Assembly (NCBI GenBank): GCA_965232575.1
Contig: CBDDPZ010000008.1
Span: 496,001 to 560,000 of the forward strand
DNA from: Bin5 sp965232575
GTDB lineage: Bacteria > Chloroflexota > Anaerolineae > Caldilineales > Caldilineaceae
Reading direction: 5' to 3'
DNA length: 64,000 nt
Numbering within the stretch: the stretch's first letter is position 1; each line of letters begins with the position of its first letter. Of this stretch, positions 1 through 8,538 are shown piece after piece. The position numbers were made by a program, and so were the translations under genes. The notes under the pieces were generated by a model. The model saw only the letters and a list, made by a program, of their open reading frames with translations. It did not search any database and had not been told where the DNA came from.

Positions 1-37
1 CCTTGCGGAAATCCTCGGGGATGATGAGGACTCTCAC
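1..37 (-). CDS. DUF4276-like protein, N-terminus only (runs off window)
   Basis: Only the first 12 codons are present. The start is GTG at 37-35, overlapping the TGA of the upstream ATPase (GTGA overlap, so translationally coupled). The visible peptide is VRVLIIPEDFRK. From memory, DUF4276 proteins begin almost identically (M-x-V-L-I-I-P-E-D-F-R-K-D); this family is TOPRIM-like and usually sits directly behind an SMC/AAA ATPase. The pairing suggests an OLD/PARIS-like nuclease-plus-ATPase module, but the catalytic part lies outside the window, so function is inference. Confidence 0.5.
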   Translation of the reverse strand, partial: MRVLIIPEDFRK

Positions 38-1293
38 TTCCCCACCTCTTCGTCATAACCCTCGGTAAAGGCCAGCACAGTCTCCATCCAGCCGCCGGTC
101 AGGAGTCTTCCCAACCCATGGGAATTGCGCAGATCCTCAGCCTTTGGCAATTCGGCGATGGGGCGAATGATGGCGTCGTCCGCATCTTCAAGGCGGCAGA
201 CCACGGAAGTGTTCTTGAACGTGTCATCGTTCATCACCGTCAACAGGTCCGGCGAATGGGTGGTGGTGACGACCTGAATCCCATTCTTAGCGGTCTGCTT
301 TTCGATCAGTTCCAGCAGGAGCCATTGTCGCGCGGGATGGATACCGTTGTCGATCTCCTCAAAAAAATAAAGACCATTGGGGTCCGGTCCCAGCAGCACA
401 GCCAGCATGGCCAGGAAGCGCAGAGTGCCGTCCGACGCGGCGTAAGCGGACACGCTTCTGCCATTCGCCTCGCGTAAAACGAGTTGTACCCGGCCGGAGG
501 GGTCGATAGGAAACTCGAAGTCCCGCACATCCATTGGCGTCAACTCGCGTATCCATTCAACCAGCGTCTCCTTGCGCTGTGAGTCTTCACAGATCTCCCG
601 CAACACCGTCGGCAGATACTCACCGCCGTCGCCCAGTACAGTTTGGCCGGAAAAGGCCGGCTCCCGCATTCGCTGCGGCTCCAGGTCCAGAAAGCGCATC
701 TTGCCAAGAACCTGCGTGATCCGTTCGGCGATTTCCTTGTGCTCCTTCAAGACATTTTTGTGTTCCTGTATCTGGGTCAACGCTGGCTGGTCCGGCCTCA
801 CCATGATTCGATCACCATACTTTCTCTGTGTACGGGTCTTTTCCATGCGCAAAAGCAAGTGCATGTCGTCCCCCTGATCATGGACAGGATCGCCCGGACC
901 CGGATGGCTCGTGTAGATCTTTCTTCAGCCGAATTTGAGTCTTTCCCTCATCACCTGAAATGCGCCATCTCTTGTTTCATCCCTGCCGACCTCAATCGTG
1001 TAGGTAAAGTCCTTCACTTTGACCTGAAGCGAGACCGAGGGTTGGCCGAAGCGGACGATTTCGTTCATCGCGCCGCGCACCCCGGCCCACTCGATCTGTC
1101 CGCCGGCGCCGTATTTGCCGCCGAAAATCTCGGCCAGCGTGTAGCCGCGGCCGATGCCGTGCAGGAAGCGGAACGCGTCGCGGATGTTGCTCTTGCCGCT
1201 AGCGTTGGCGCCGACAATGACGGTGAACGGGCCGACGCGCAGCGTTTCGTCGGCGAAGTTCTTGAAATTGATGAGTCGAATCGAGGTGATCAT
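34..1293 (-). pseudogene. AAA/SMC-type ATPase (AAA_21-like), interrupted by an in-frame TGA
   Basis: The start is ATG at 1293-1291, preceded by GGAGAGG. The N-terminal part begins MITSIRLINFKNF and has the Walker A motif GANASGKSN at about residues 28-36. The reading frame hits TGA at 927-925, then continues in the same frame without a shift through RKIYTSHPGPG and on to MHLLLRMEKTR. The C-terminal half has the signature region, Walker B with LYFFEEIDNGIHP, and the H-loop TTTHSPDLL. A single CGA-to-TGA change would explain the stop. Full length would be about 419 residues, normal for this RecF/SMC-like family. The overlap with the DUF4276 gene supports a two-gene defence-like operon. Either a recent null allele, a sequencing error, or two polypeptides with internal restart at 864. 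Confidence 0.75.
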
Positions 1294-1510
1294 GACACCT
1301 CTCCAGGTTCACACCGCTTGCCGGTGCGGGAAATCATAACACGGGAATACGGACGGATGGTAATGGAGGGGCGTTCTCTCACTCCTCTCTCCTCTTGACT
1401 CTCTCTGAGCAGTTCCAGTTTGTCTTTTCGTCTGAATTGGTAAACACTGCACCTGCGCAGCGCGCCAGAATCGCCGCGCAATCCAACCACTACTCCGAAC
1501 GCAGGTGACC

Positions 1511-2299
1511 ATGACAAACGAGACCCAACCTTCACCCGTTGCGGCCTTCCGCGCCAAGATGGCGGCGGGCGATATCTGTATCGGCGCATCGATCACGCTG
1601 ACCGACCCACACGCCACCGACGCGCTCGGCGATTCGGTCGACTTTTTCTGGATCGACCTGGAGCACAGCATGATGAGCGCGGAGGCGCTGGGCGGGCATC
1701 TGCTGGCGGCGAAGGCGCGAAGCAAGCCCGCCCTCGTGCGCGTACCCGGCAGCGGCACTCCCTTCATCAAACCGGTACTGGACGCGGGCGCGGACGGGAT
1801 CATCGTGCCGCAGGTGCGCTCGGCCGCCGAAGTGCAGGATGTGGTAAACAGCTGCCGCTACCCGCCCCTGGGCGAGCGCGGTTATGGGCCGCGCGTGCCC
1901 GCCAACTACGGGCGCGACGGCGGCAACGCCTACATCGAGCGGGCCAACCGGGAGATCTTCGTGGCCGTCCAGATTGAGAACGCAGAGGCTTTTGCCGCCC
2001 TGGACGACATCCTGGCCATCACCGGGCTGGACTCGATCGCGCTGGGGCCTTGGGATCTCTCGGCGTCACTGGGTCTTCTGGGCGATGTGGAGCATCCGAC
2101 CGTGATCGAGGCGGTGGACAGCATCATCGCACGCACGCGGGCGGCCGGTCTGTTCGTGGGGGCCGGCATGGCGCCCGACGCGCGCTTTGCCCTCGGTATG
2201 GCGAAACGCGGCGTGCAGTGGTTACAGGTAGGCGACGACTGCGGCTACATGATCCTGGCGATGGACCAGATCACGGCCGAGGTGCGGAGTCAACTGTAG
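1511..2299 (+). CDS. HpcH/HpaI aldolase/citrate lyase family protein
   Basis: A 262-residue protein of the class II pyruvate-dependent aldolase family, which cleaves 2-keto-3-deoxy or 4-hydroxy-2-oxo acids into pyruvate plus an aldehyde. Visible marks are FFWIDLEHSM, the substrate-binding RVPG loop, the metal-binding glutamate in QIENAEA, and the metal-binding aspartate in LGPWDLSASLG near residue 177. Length is typical. ATG at 1511 is preferred because AGGTG lies just upstream; an in-frame GTG at 1505 would add only two residues. It stands alone on the plus strand and ends in a hairpin at 2371. Next to three sugar oxidoreductases it probably performs the retro-aldol step of sugar-acid breakdown; the exact substrate cannot be read. 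Confidence 0.88.
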   Translation: MTNETQPSPVAAFRAKMAAGDICIGASITLTDPHATDALGDSVDFFWIDLEHSMMSAEALGGHLLAAKARSKPALVRVPGSGTPFIKPVLDAGADGIIVPQVRSAAEVQDVVNSCRYPPLGERGYGPRVPANYGRDGGNAYIERANREIFVAVQIENAEAFAALDDILAITGLDSIALGPWDLSASLGLLGDVEHPTVIEAVDSIIARTRAAGLFVGAGMAPDARFALGMAKRGVQWLQVGDDCGYMILAMDQITAEVRSQL

Positions 2300-2370
2300 T
2301 GGGTTTGCGGCCGGAAGGAAGCTAATGCGGGCCTGCTGCCCCCCCTCCACACGTGTTGATGTAAGATAAC

Positions 2371-2405
2371 GCCCCAGCGATTGTGCTGGGGCGCTTGTGT
2401 TTAGC
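2371..2405 (+). terminator. Intrinsic-terminator-like hairpin after the aldolase gene
   Basis: Arms GCCCCAGC (2371-2378) and GCTGGGGC (2385-2392) pair perfectly over 8 bp around a 6-nt loop and are followed by a T-rich stretch (GCTTGTGTTT). It lies about 70 nt beyond the aldolase stop. Confidence 0.6.
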
Positions 2406-2448
2406 GGTGAGTTGCGCTGTTTGCCTGTCTAATCTCCGCAACTGACGC

Positions 2449-2730
2449 CTAGAGGCGGGAGCGTACCTTATCGTCCAAGCCAAGATCGGCTCTTATCTCT
2501 TCATCACTGTACGTTCGCTCTACCCCTTGACGAATCCGGTCCGCCGATGCAGTCGCCAAGTAATAATCCTCGGTCTCTTCCAATCCGCGCTCGATGATTT
2601 CACGCAGATAGAATTCCCGTGATCGGCCGGCATCTTCAACCAGTTCATCAACGGCCCGCCGCAATTCCGGCAGTGTCCACAGTAAGAACCGATGTGCCAG
2701 GGACACCATCTTCGCTCGAACTGTACCCAT
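2449..2730 (-). CDS. RelB/RHH-type antitoxin, orphan
   Basis: A 93-residue protein. The core ELRRAVDELVEDAGRS followed by REFYLREIIERGLEE and DYYLA matches the ribbon-helix-helix and linker of RelB/DinJ-type antitoxins that bind DNA as dimers and neutralise RelE toxins through their C-terminal tail. The start at 2730-2728 is chosen because AGGAGG lies 7 nt upstream. No RelE-like gene follows: the downstream side runs straight into the terminator of the aldolase gene. The N-terminal strand (TVRAKMVSLAHRF) looks unlike a standard RHH strand, so DNA binding may be weakened. Probably a leftover of a toxin-antitoxin pair. Confidence 0.6.
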   Translation of the reverse strand: MGTVRAKMVSLAHRFLLWTLPELRRAVDELVEDAGRSREFYLREIIERGLEETEDYYLATASADRIRQGVERTYSDEEIRADLGLDDKVRSRL

Positions 2731-2941
2731 TTGCTGTCCTCCTGCGCGCAAATTGTCCAAAGGCAGTCAAGGCCCTTCTCATTCTGATTTATCCAGCCTC
2801 TTGTCCTGCATTGGCCGACACGCGCAGCGACAATTGTACATCCCCTCATCTTTGCCGTACAGCTTTGCGGACAGCTTCCTTGCTGTAGAGAACTCGCGGC
2901 TTTATAGCGGCCGGTGCTGACACAGTGCTCCTTTTCCCCTA

Positions 2942-4018
2942 TCAACTCTCCCACTCCGGAATCTCGACCATCTGTCCGCCTTGCAGGGCGCTTTGGTGCG
3001 CGCAGATGCCGGGCAGCGCCATCCTCAGTGCGGCGTGGATGTCGAGCGGCGGCGGTGTATCGTCACGGATACAGGCCAGGAAGTCCTGGACCATCATGTA
3101 CTCGGCGGTGCCGTGTCCGCCCTGGGTTGCCTCCGGTGGCGCGTCGGTCACATTTTCGGTGATCGGCATCTCGATCATGTTGTTCAGATGCGGCACCGAA
3201 TCCAACCACGCGTTGGTCTGCAGCGGGCTGGTCGGCGGGCGCGAGGTCTCGAGGACGCCGTCGGTGCCGTAGATCGAGTAGTAGTGGAACATGGGCTCAC
3301 GGGTGATGCCGAATGCGACCAGGATCTTGATCACGCCGCCGCTGGCCGTCTGCAGAATCGCCACCTCGGTGCCGGATTTGACGCGGACGGGCAGGTCCCC
3401 GGTTCCGCTGGTGACGCTCATCCCGCTGGCTGCGACGCAGCGCTCGTCCGTCACTTTGAGCAGCGGGCCGAGGCTGTGGGTACAGTAGTGGATAGGCGGC
3501 ATGGAGGCGCGCCAGGTGGGCGATCCGTCGGCCTGGCGCAGCAGATGGCGCGTATCATGGATGTACTCGGCTTCGGCGTACATGAAGTCACCCAGCAGGC
3601 CCTGGCGCCACATCTCCCGCCAGCTCAGAATATGCGCCCAGTAGCAGCAGTTCTCGGCCAGCATGAATTTCTGGCGCGGGTGGGCCTGCACTGCGGCGAG
3701 GAGCTGGCGGCATTCGTCCATGTTGGTGGCGAGGGTGACTTCCTGCAGGACGTGGCAGCCAGCCTCGAGCGCGGCCACTGTGTGCTGGCAGTGCAGAGGG
3801 ACGGGGGAGGCGACGAAGACGATGTCCAGCCCGTGCGCCAGCATCTCGTCGTATGCGCTGCAGAGGTGGGCTTGGGGGAAGAGCGCGCCAAACCGTTCGA
3901 GGGCGGCCGCGTCGATATCGCAGCCGGCGACCACGTCGCAGCCGGGCATAAGGTCGAAGACGCGCGCCGGGCCCAGACCGCGGTACAACCCGACAACACC
4001 TACACGATAACTGCGCAT
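2942..4018 (-). CDS. Gfo/Idh/MocA family oxidoreductase, lacking the EKP lysine
   Basis: A 358-residue NAD(P)-dependent sugar oxidoreductase-like protein: N-terminal Rossmann fold (VGVVGLYRGLG at about residues 6-16; the usual G-x-G-x-x-G is altered) and C-terminal alpha/beta substrate domain. In this family the conserved E-K-P supplies the catalytic lysine; here the equivalent stretch reads VLQEVTLATNM, so lysine and proline are missing. It may bind sugar or cofactor without normal hydride transfer, or use another residue. GGGAG precedes the ATG. It is third in a minus-strand series of related enzymes; the gap to the previous gene carries a hairpin repeat. Confidence 0.85.
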   Translation of the reverse strand: MRSYRVGVVGLYRGLGPARVFDLMPGCDVVAGCDIDAAALERFGALFPQAHLCSAYDEMLAHGLDIVFVASPVPLHCQHTVAALEAGCHVLQEVTLATNMDECRQLLAAVQAHPRQKFMLAENCCYWAHILSWREMWRQGLLGDFMYAEAEYIHDTRHLLRQADGSPTWRASMPPIHYCTHSLGPLLKVTDERCVAASGMSVTSGTGDLPVRVKSGTEVAILQTASGGVIKILVAFGITREPMFHYYSIYGTDGVLETSRPPTSPLQTNAWLDSVPHLNNMIEMPITENVTDAPPEATQGGHGTAEYMMVQDFLACIRDDTPPPLDIHAALRMALPGICAHQSALQGGQMVEIPEWES

Positions 4019-4060
4019 AACGAAACTCCCTTCAAAAGAGAGGAAAGAGTGGAGAGGAGT

Positions 4061-4096
4061 GAGGAGTGAGAATCTCTTGGCCGCTTCTCACTTCTC
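4061..4096. repeat. Imperfect inverted repeat of the GAGTGAGGAGTGAG family
   Basis: Arms GAGGAGTGAGAA (4061-4072) and TTCTCACTTCTC (4085-4096) pair with one mismatch around a 12-nt loop. The right arm overlaps the stop codon of the oxidoreductase gene ending at 4088. The same GAGTGAGGAGTGAG word recurs in other intergenic gaps of this window. Confidence 0.65.
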
Positions 4097-5188
4097 TTCG
4101 CTCACTTGTTGGCTCACGCCGGCGGTGGCCTGACGCAGGCGCGCGGCGCAGTCGATGCGGCGTCCGGTCGCCATGGATTCCTGCGCGGCGAAGGGGATGA
4201 TCATGCCGGTCAGGATGGAGCGCGGGTCGTAGGGGCCCGTTGGGTTGGACTGGAGCCAGGCGACGAAGTCACGGTGGATGCGAAAGTCAGCGCCGCCGTG
4301 TCCGCCGACGGCCGGCGGCAGATCGATGGCTTGCGGCTCTTCGCCGTTGCGCCAGAGCGTCACCGCCGCGGGCGTCTGGCCTGCGCGCCTGCTGTGCATC
4401 ACGACATCCAACTGTCCTTCCGTGCCGTTGACGACGTAGCGCCGCTCATAGTCCGGCCCGGATGTGGTGAGATGGAGGGTGTAGAGGACGCCGTTGGAGA
4501 GCAGGCCGGAGATGGAGCAGGAATCGCCTGCGGTCATGGGCCTGTCGTCGCCTTCGGTCCAGATGTTGCGCGTGATGGTGGCTGTACAGTCCAGGACCTC
4601 TGCGCCCAGGCAGTGCTGGATGGTGTCGGTGTCGTGGGTGAGTTTGCCTTCGACCAGGGTCGACGAAGGCGGCGTTCTGAAGTGCGACCACACGCCTTGC
4701 GACCAGCGGTTGCCGGTGTTGACGTGCCCGAGCACGCTCTGGATGCGGCCCAGACTGCCTTCGTCGATGATGCGCTTCATGGCGAGCGTGGCGGGAAAGC
4801 GGCGCAGGTTGAAGCCAATGAAGAGGGGATACTGATGACGGACCACCTCTTGATACAGCTTTACGGTCTGCTCCCAGGAGAAGGCGACGGCCTTCTCGAG
4901 GAAGACGGGGATGCCGCGTTGCAGCGCGGCCAGCGCATGTTCGACGTGATCGACGGCGTAGCTGCCGACGAGTACGAAGTCGAGGTCGGGCGTATTTGCC
5001 AGCAACTGGCGATAGTCGTGGTAGAAGGCGGAGCCGAAGCGCTCCTCTTCTTCGGGGGAGGGAGCGCGCGGGTCGGCCACGGCGACGCAGCGGACCGTCA
5101 CTCCCTCCATCGCTTCGAGGCTCTCCATGTGGTAGCATCCGCGGCGGCCAAGGCCGATGACGGCGAAACGAAATGTTGGTGTCGTCAT
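4088..5188 (-). CDS. Gfo/Idh/MocA family oxidoreductase
   Basis: A 366-residue protein. The N-terminal Rossmann motif is FAVIGLGRRGCYH (about residues 8-20). The family E-K-P motif appears as FLEKAVAFSW: the catalytic lysine is kept, but proline is replaced by alanine. A C-terminal substrate-binding domain of normal length follows. GAGG lies 5 nt before the ATG at 5188. Together with the neighbours at 2942 and 5541 it forms a trio of paralogous dehydrogenases beside a sugar ABC transporter, a common arrangement for inositol, amino-sugar or uncommon hexose breakdown. The substrate cannot be assigned from sequence alone. Confidence 0.88.
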   Translation of the reverse strand: MTTPTFRFAVIGLGRRGCYHMESLEAMEGVTVRCVAVADPRAPSPEEEERFGSAFYHDYRQLLANTPDLDFVLVGSYAVDHVEHALAALQRGIPVFLEKAVAFSWEQTVKLYQEVVRHQYPLFIGFNLRRFPATLAMKRIIDEGSLGRIQSVLGHVNTGNRWSQGVWSHFRTPPSSTLVEGKLTHDTDTIQHCLGAEVLDCTATITRNIWTEGDDRPMTAGDSCSISGLLSNGVLYTLHLTTSGPDYERRYVVNGTEGQLDVVMHSRRAGQTPAAVTLWRNGEEPQAIDLPPAVGGHGGADFRIHRDFVAWLQSNPTGPYDPRSILTGMIIPFAAQESMATGRRIDCAARLRQATAGVSQQVSEEK

Positions 5189-5276
5189 ATCTGCCTCTTT
5201 CTCCCGAGTCTGTCTATCGCCTCTACCATATACGAGTTTATCTGCATCCGGTCCTGTAGTACACCCAGACAGCCCT

Positions 5277-5492
5277 ATGAAATTCCATTACTATCCTGAC
5301 ACGGATTCCCTCTATATTGACCTCTCCGAAAAACCGAGTACGGATTCCACGGAGGTCGCCCCGGGAGTAATTCTGGATTTCGATGAGCGTGGCCAGCTTG
5401 TCGGCATCGATATCGACCATGCCAGTAAAGTTGCCAATCTGTCAACGCTCGAAGCGAAGTCACTGCCGGTCCAGTCGTTGACGCTCGTCTAG
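5277..5492 (+). CDS. DUF2283 domain protein
   Basis: A 71-residue protein beginning MKFHYYPDTDSLYIDLSEK and continuing through GVILDFDERGQLVGIDIDHAS. This D-x-D-x-L-Y-I and V-L-D-x-D pattern is the hallmark of DUF2283, small proteins of unknown function often found near toxin-antitoxin genes. ATG at 5277 is chosen because the family starts at this methionine; upstream in-frame codons look non-coding. It is on the opposite strand to the flanking oxidoreductases and sits in the gap between them, so it interrupts that series. No partner gene is visible. Confidence 0.75.
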   Translation: MKFHYYPDTDSLYIDLSEKPSTDSTEVAPGVILDFDERGQLVGIDIDHASKVANLSTLEAKSLPVQSLTLV

Positions 5493-5540
5493 TTCAGAAT
5501 CCTGTCTTCGTACACATCCTGCCTGCGAAGTTGCTGCACT

Positions 5541-6554
5541 TCACCCGTTGCCGATTGCGCGCAGGTCGGCCACCACGCCCTGCGCTTCGGCTTCATAGAG
5601 CTTCCAGATGACGCGCAGGCTTTGCAGGCTGAGGCGGCCGTCGGTGAGCGGACGGCGGCCGTGCTCCAGGCAGTCGACGAAGTGGATCAGCTCGTTCTCG
5701 AGATGCTTGCCCACGGCTGTCTCCAGCAACAGCTCCTCGCTGCCTTTCTCCGCTTCAAGCGCGCCCTGGTGAAGCAGCAATCTCCCCTGGCTGATCTGCC
5801 CTTCCAACATGCCCTCGGTGCAGTGGGCGTGAAAAGAGTATTTAAGGCGCGTGCCTTTGGCGCCCCAGGTGCCGAAATGGTAGCCGAGCGCGCCGCTTGC
5901 GAATTTGAGTGAGACGTTGGATGTGCCCTCACCCTCCATCCAGGGCGTGCCGAAGTTGGTGCCGATATGGGTGCCGGAAACGGGCTGCCCCATCCAGGCG
6001 ATCAGGATGTCAATATAGTGGCAGCCGTGGCTGAAAAGCTGGCCGCCTCCGAGCGTCTCTTTGCGGTGCATCCAACTGCCCGGCTCGCCCTGCGTATGCT
6101 GCTCGGTCCAAATCGAAAGCTGGAAGAGATCGCCGTAGGCCCTGGCTTTGAGCAGGCGCTCCATTTCGACGACGATCGGGTGAAAGCGCATGCAGTAGGC
6201 GACCATCAGGGTGCGGTTGGCGCGTTCGGCGGTCTCGATCAGGTCCAGGCATTCCGCTTCCGAGTTGGCCAGCGGCTTCTCCATCAGCAGATGTTTGCCG
6301 CGGCGCAGCAGGTCGATACCGATGGGATGGTGGAGGTGATGGGGCACGGCGAGAATGGCGGCGTCGATATGGTCGAGGATCTGGAGATAGTCGGCCGCGA
6401 CGGTGTCGCAGCCCATCAGGTCGGCGGTCGCCTGGGCACGCGGCAGATCCGGGTCGACCGCGGCGGTGAAGAGGGCGCGGCCCTGCAGTTTCCGGAAGGC
6501 CGCGCGGTGGGACTGGCCCATGCCGCCGCAGCCGATGAGGCCGATGCGGATCAT
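5541..6554 (-). CDS. Gfo/Idh/MocA family oxidoreductase (canonical motifs)
   Basis: A 337-residue NAD(P)-dependent oxidoreductase with an intact Rossmann motif IGLIGCGGMGQSH (residues 4-16) and an intact catalytic E-K-P motif in LLMEKPLANS near residue 94, unlike its two neighbours. The C-terminal domain holds the usual GGGQLFSHGCHYIDIL substrate-site segment with its H-x-x-x-x-D pattern. It lies 51 nt downstream of a MalG-type permease gene, so it is probably cotranscribed with the transporter encoded at 6606-9918 and acts on the imported sugar or its derivative. Confidence 0.9.
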   Translation of the reverse strand: MIRIGLIGCGGMGQSHRAAFRKLQGRALFTAAVDPDLPRAQATADLMGCDTVAADYLQILDHIDAAILAVPHHLHHPIGIDLLRRGKHLLMEKPLANSEAECLDLIETAERANRTLMVAYCMRFHPIVVEMERLLKARAYGDLFQLSIWTEQHTQGEPGSWMHRKETLGGGQLFSHGCHYIDILIAWMGQPVSGTHIGTNFGTPWMEGEGTSNVSLKFASGALGYHFGTWGAKGTRLKYSFHAHCTEGMLEGQISQGRLLLHQGALEAEKGSEELLLETAVGKHLENELIHFVDCLEHGRRPLTDGRLSLQSLRVIWKLYEAEAQGVVADLRAIGNG

Positions 6555-6605
6555 GGCTGCAGCCGCCGGTGGTCGGTAGTCAGAAAGCGGCCGCGCGCCA
6601 CCGGC

Positions 6606-7526
6606 CTACCCCTTGATTCCGGTTCGGGCGATGCCTTGGATGAAATGCTCCTGGCCGATGAAGAACATGACGGTGATCGGCAAAATACTGATGACCGCGC
6701 CGGCCTGGATCAACTCCCAGCGCCCACCCGACTGATTGGTCAACAGCGTCAACCCCAGGGTGATGGTCATGGTCTCGACCTTGGTGAGGAAAATCAGGGG
6801 CCCCATGAGGTTATTCCAGGAGCCAAGAAAGGTGAAGATGCCGAGGGTGGCCAGGCCCGGCTTGGAGAGGGGCAGGAAGATGCGGTAGTAGATCTGAATA
6901 AAACTGCAGCCGTCGATGCGCGCCGCCTCCACCATTTCCTGGGGGATGGTGAGATAGAACTGGCGCATGAGGAAGATGCCAAAGGCGGTGCCGAAGAAGA
7001 ACGGCACGGTGAGCGGCAGATGTGTGCTGAGCCAGCCGATGTCGCGATAGAGCTTGAAGAGGGGAATAAGGGTGACGTGGAAGGGGATCATGATCGTGGC
7101 GAGGATGATGGCGAAGATAATGTTTTTGCCCGGGAAGCGCATGCGCGCGAAGGCGAAGGCGGCCATTGAGCAGCTCAAGAGGGCGCCGACCGTGGCAAAC
7201 ACCGCGATCTTGATGCTGTTGATCAAGAAGAGATCAAAGGGCAGCACGTCGAAAAGTCTGGGGTAGTTCCCCCACTGCAGCGGAATCGAGATCCACTTCG
7301 GCGGCAGCAGCAGTACCTCGCCCGGCTCCTTGAGCGAGGTGGAGATCATCCACAACAGGGGAAGGAGCATGGTGACGCCAACGAGGGTGAGAACGGAATA
7401 GAGTAGCACACGCCACATGACGTAAAGGACTCTGTAGGAGGTCAGGCCTTCGGATGCATAAGCAGAGGCGCCGAGCATCGCCGTCGTGCGGGCCTCACCG
7501 ATGGGGGTTGCGTCTTGTGCGCTCAT
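6606..7526 (-). CDS. Carbohydrate ABC transporter permease, MalG type
   Basis: A 306-residue inner-membrane protein with about six hydrophobic segments. The EAA loop that docks onto the ABC ATPase reads EAARIDGCSFIQIYYRI followed by FLPL, at about residues 205-225. A cytoplasmic N-terminal extension of about 30 residues precedes the first membrane helix. It follows the MalF-type gene by 12 nt and ends in the typical IQGIARTGIKG. Third gene of the SBP-permease-permease set 9918-6606. No ATPase gene accompanies it. Confidence 0.92.
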   Translation of the reverse strand: MSAQDATPIGEARTTAMLGASAYASEGLTSYRVLYVMWRVLLYSVLTLVGVTMLLPLLWMISTSLKEPGEVLLLPPKWISIPLQWGNYPRLFDVLPFDLFLINSIKIAVFATVGALLSCSMAAFAFARMRFPGKNIIFAIILATIMIPFHVTLIPLFKLYRDIGWLSTHLPLTVPFFFGTAFGIFLMRQFYLTIPQEMVEAARIDGCSFIQIYYRIFLPLSKPGLATLGIFTFLGSWNNLMGPLIFLTKVETMTITLGLTLLTNQSGGRWELIQAGAVISILPITVMFFIGQEHFIQGIARTGIKG

Positions 7527-7538
7527 GGTGGTTCTACC

Positions 7539-8468
7539 TCAGAGTTCGTAATGGACCCAGCGTCTCTGGAACCAGAACTGGAACAACGTCAGGCTGACGA
7601 TGATAACGAAGAGCACATAGGCTAGCGCGGAGGCGTAGCCCATGTGGAAGTTCTCAAACCCCTGTTGGAAAAGATAGTAGACGATGGTCTTGGTGGAGTT
7701 GACCGGCCCGCCCCTGGTCATCACATAGGCTTGTGCAAATACCTGGAAGGAGTTGATCACGGACAGGGTGAGGACGAAGAAGGTGACGGGCGAGAGCAGC
7801 GGGATGGTGATGTTGAAAAATTTATGCCAGGCGTTTGCGCCATCGACGGTGGCGGCTTCGTAGTAGTCCTGGGGAATGCCCTGCAAACCGGCGATGAAGA
7901 TGACGATGTTGTAACCCAGGCCATGCCAGATGCTCATGATGATGATGGCCGGCATCGCCCAGGTGACGCTGCTCAGCCAGCGCACGCCGCGGAAACCCAG
8001 GAAGCGCAGCAGTTCGTTGACGAGGCCGAAGTCTGACTGGTAGAGCCAGAGCCAGAGCACCGAAATGGCGACCACAGAGGAGACGACGGGCAGGAAGTAG
8101 ATGGTGCGAAAGACGGCCACAAACCGGATCTTCTGATTGAGCGCTATCGCCAGCAAGAGGGCGAGAACGGTTCCGGTGGGGACGGTCCCCAATACGTAGT
8201 AGCCCGTGTTCTTGATCGTGATCCAGAAGAGGGGATCTTCGGTCAGGAGTTCGATATAGTTGTCGAAGGCCTGCCACTTGGGCGTGCTCAACAGGTTCCA
8301 GCGGGTAAAGCTGTAGTAGAGCGAGGCCAGCACGGGGCTGGCGGTAAAGACGATCAGCCCCAGGATGGTGGGCAGGATGAGGATATAGGCTTCGATCGCC
8401 TCCCGCCCCCGGTTGCTCCCCAGAAATTCGCGCACCCTGCCGCGCGCGGGTGTCGTTACAGCGCTCAT
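7539..8468 (-). CDS. Carbohydrate ABC transporter permease, MalF type
   Basis: A 309-residue inner-membrane permease (CUT1 family) with six predicted membrane segments, starting with YILILPTILGLIVF near residue 29. The EAA loop is EAATVDGANAWHKFFNI then TIPLL. The motif TRGGPVNSTKT and the ending RRWVHYEL are typical of MalF-like subunits. It is separated from the upstream substrate-binding protein gene by a 70-nt gap holding a strong perfect hairpin, which may help set the ratio of binding protein to permease. Confidence 0.92.
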   Translation of the reverse strand: MSAVTTPARGRVREFLGSNRGREAIEAYILILPTILGLIVFTASPVLASLYYSFTRWNLLSTPKWQAFDNYIELLTEDPLFWITIKNTGYYVLGTVPTGTVLALLLAIALNQKIRFVAVFRTIYFLPVVSSVVAISVLWLWLYQSDFGLVNELLRFLGFRGVRWLSSVTWAMPAIIIMSIWHGLGYNIVIFIAGLQGIPQDYYEAATVDGANAWHKFFNITIPLLSPVTFFVLTLSVINSFQVFAQAYVMTRGGPVNSTKTIVYYLFQQGFENFHMGYASALAYVLFVIIVSLTLFQFWFQRRWVHYEL

Positions 8469-8487
8469 ACAACTCTCTCCAGACTGC

Positions 8488-8523
8488 GAGTAGAGAGAAA
8501 TGACTCCTCATTTCTCTCTACTC
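8488..8523. repeat. Perfect 16-bp hairpin between binding-protein and permease genes
   Basis: Arms GAGTAGAGAGAAATGA (8488-8503) and TCATTTCTCTCTACTC (8508-8523) are exact reverse complements around a 4-nt CTCC loop. It sits between the SBP stop (8539) and the MalF-type start (8468), where intercistronic hairpins in sugar operons commonly protect the SBP message or reduce read-through. There is no U-run, so full termination is unlikely. Confidence 0.8.
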
Positions 8524-8538
8524 ACTCCTCGCTGCTTG

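Noticed and set aside
925..927. TGA as selenocysteine codon in the ATPase
   Set aside because: No SECIS-like stem-loop was evident, and the position falls in a non-catalytic stretch where arginine (CGA) is the simple alternative.
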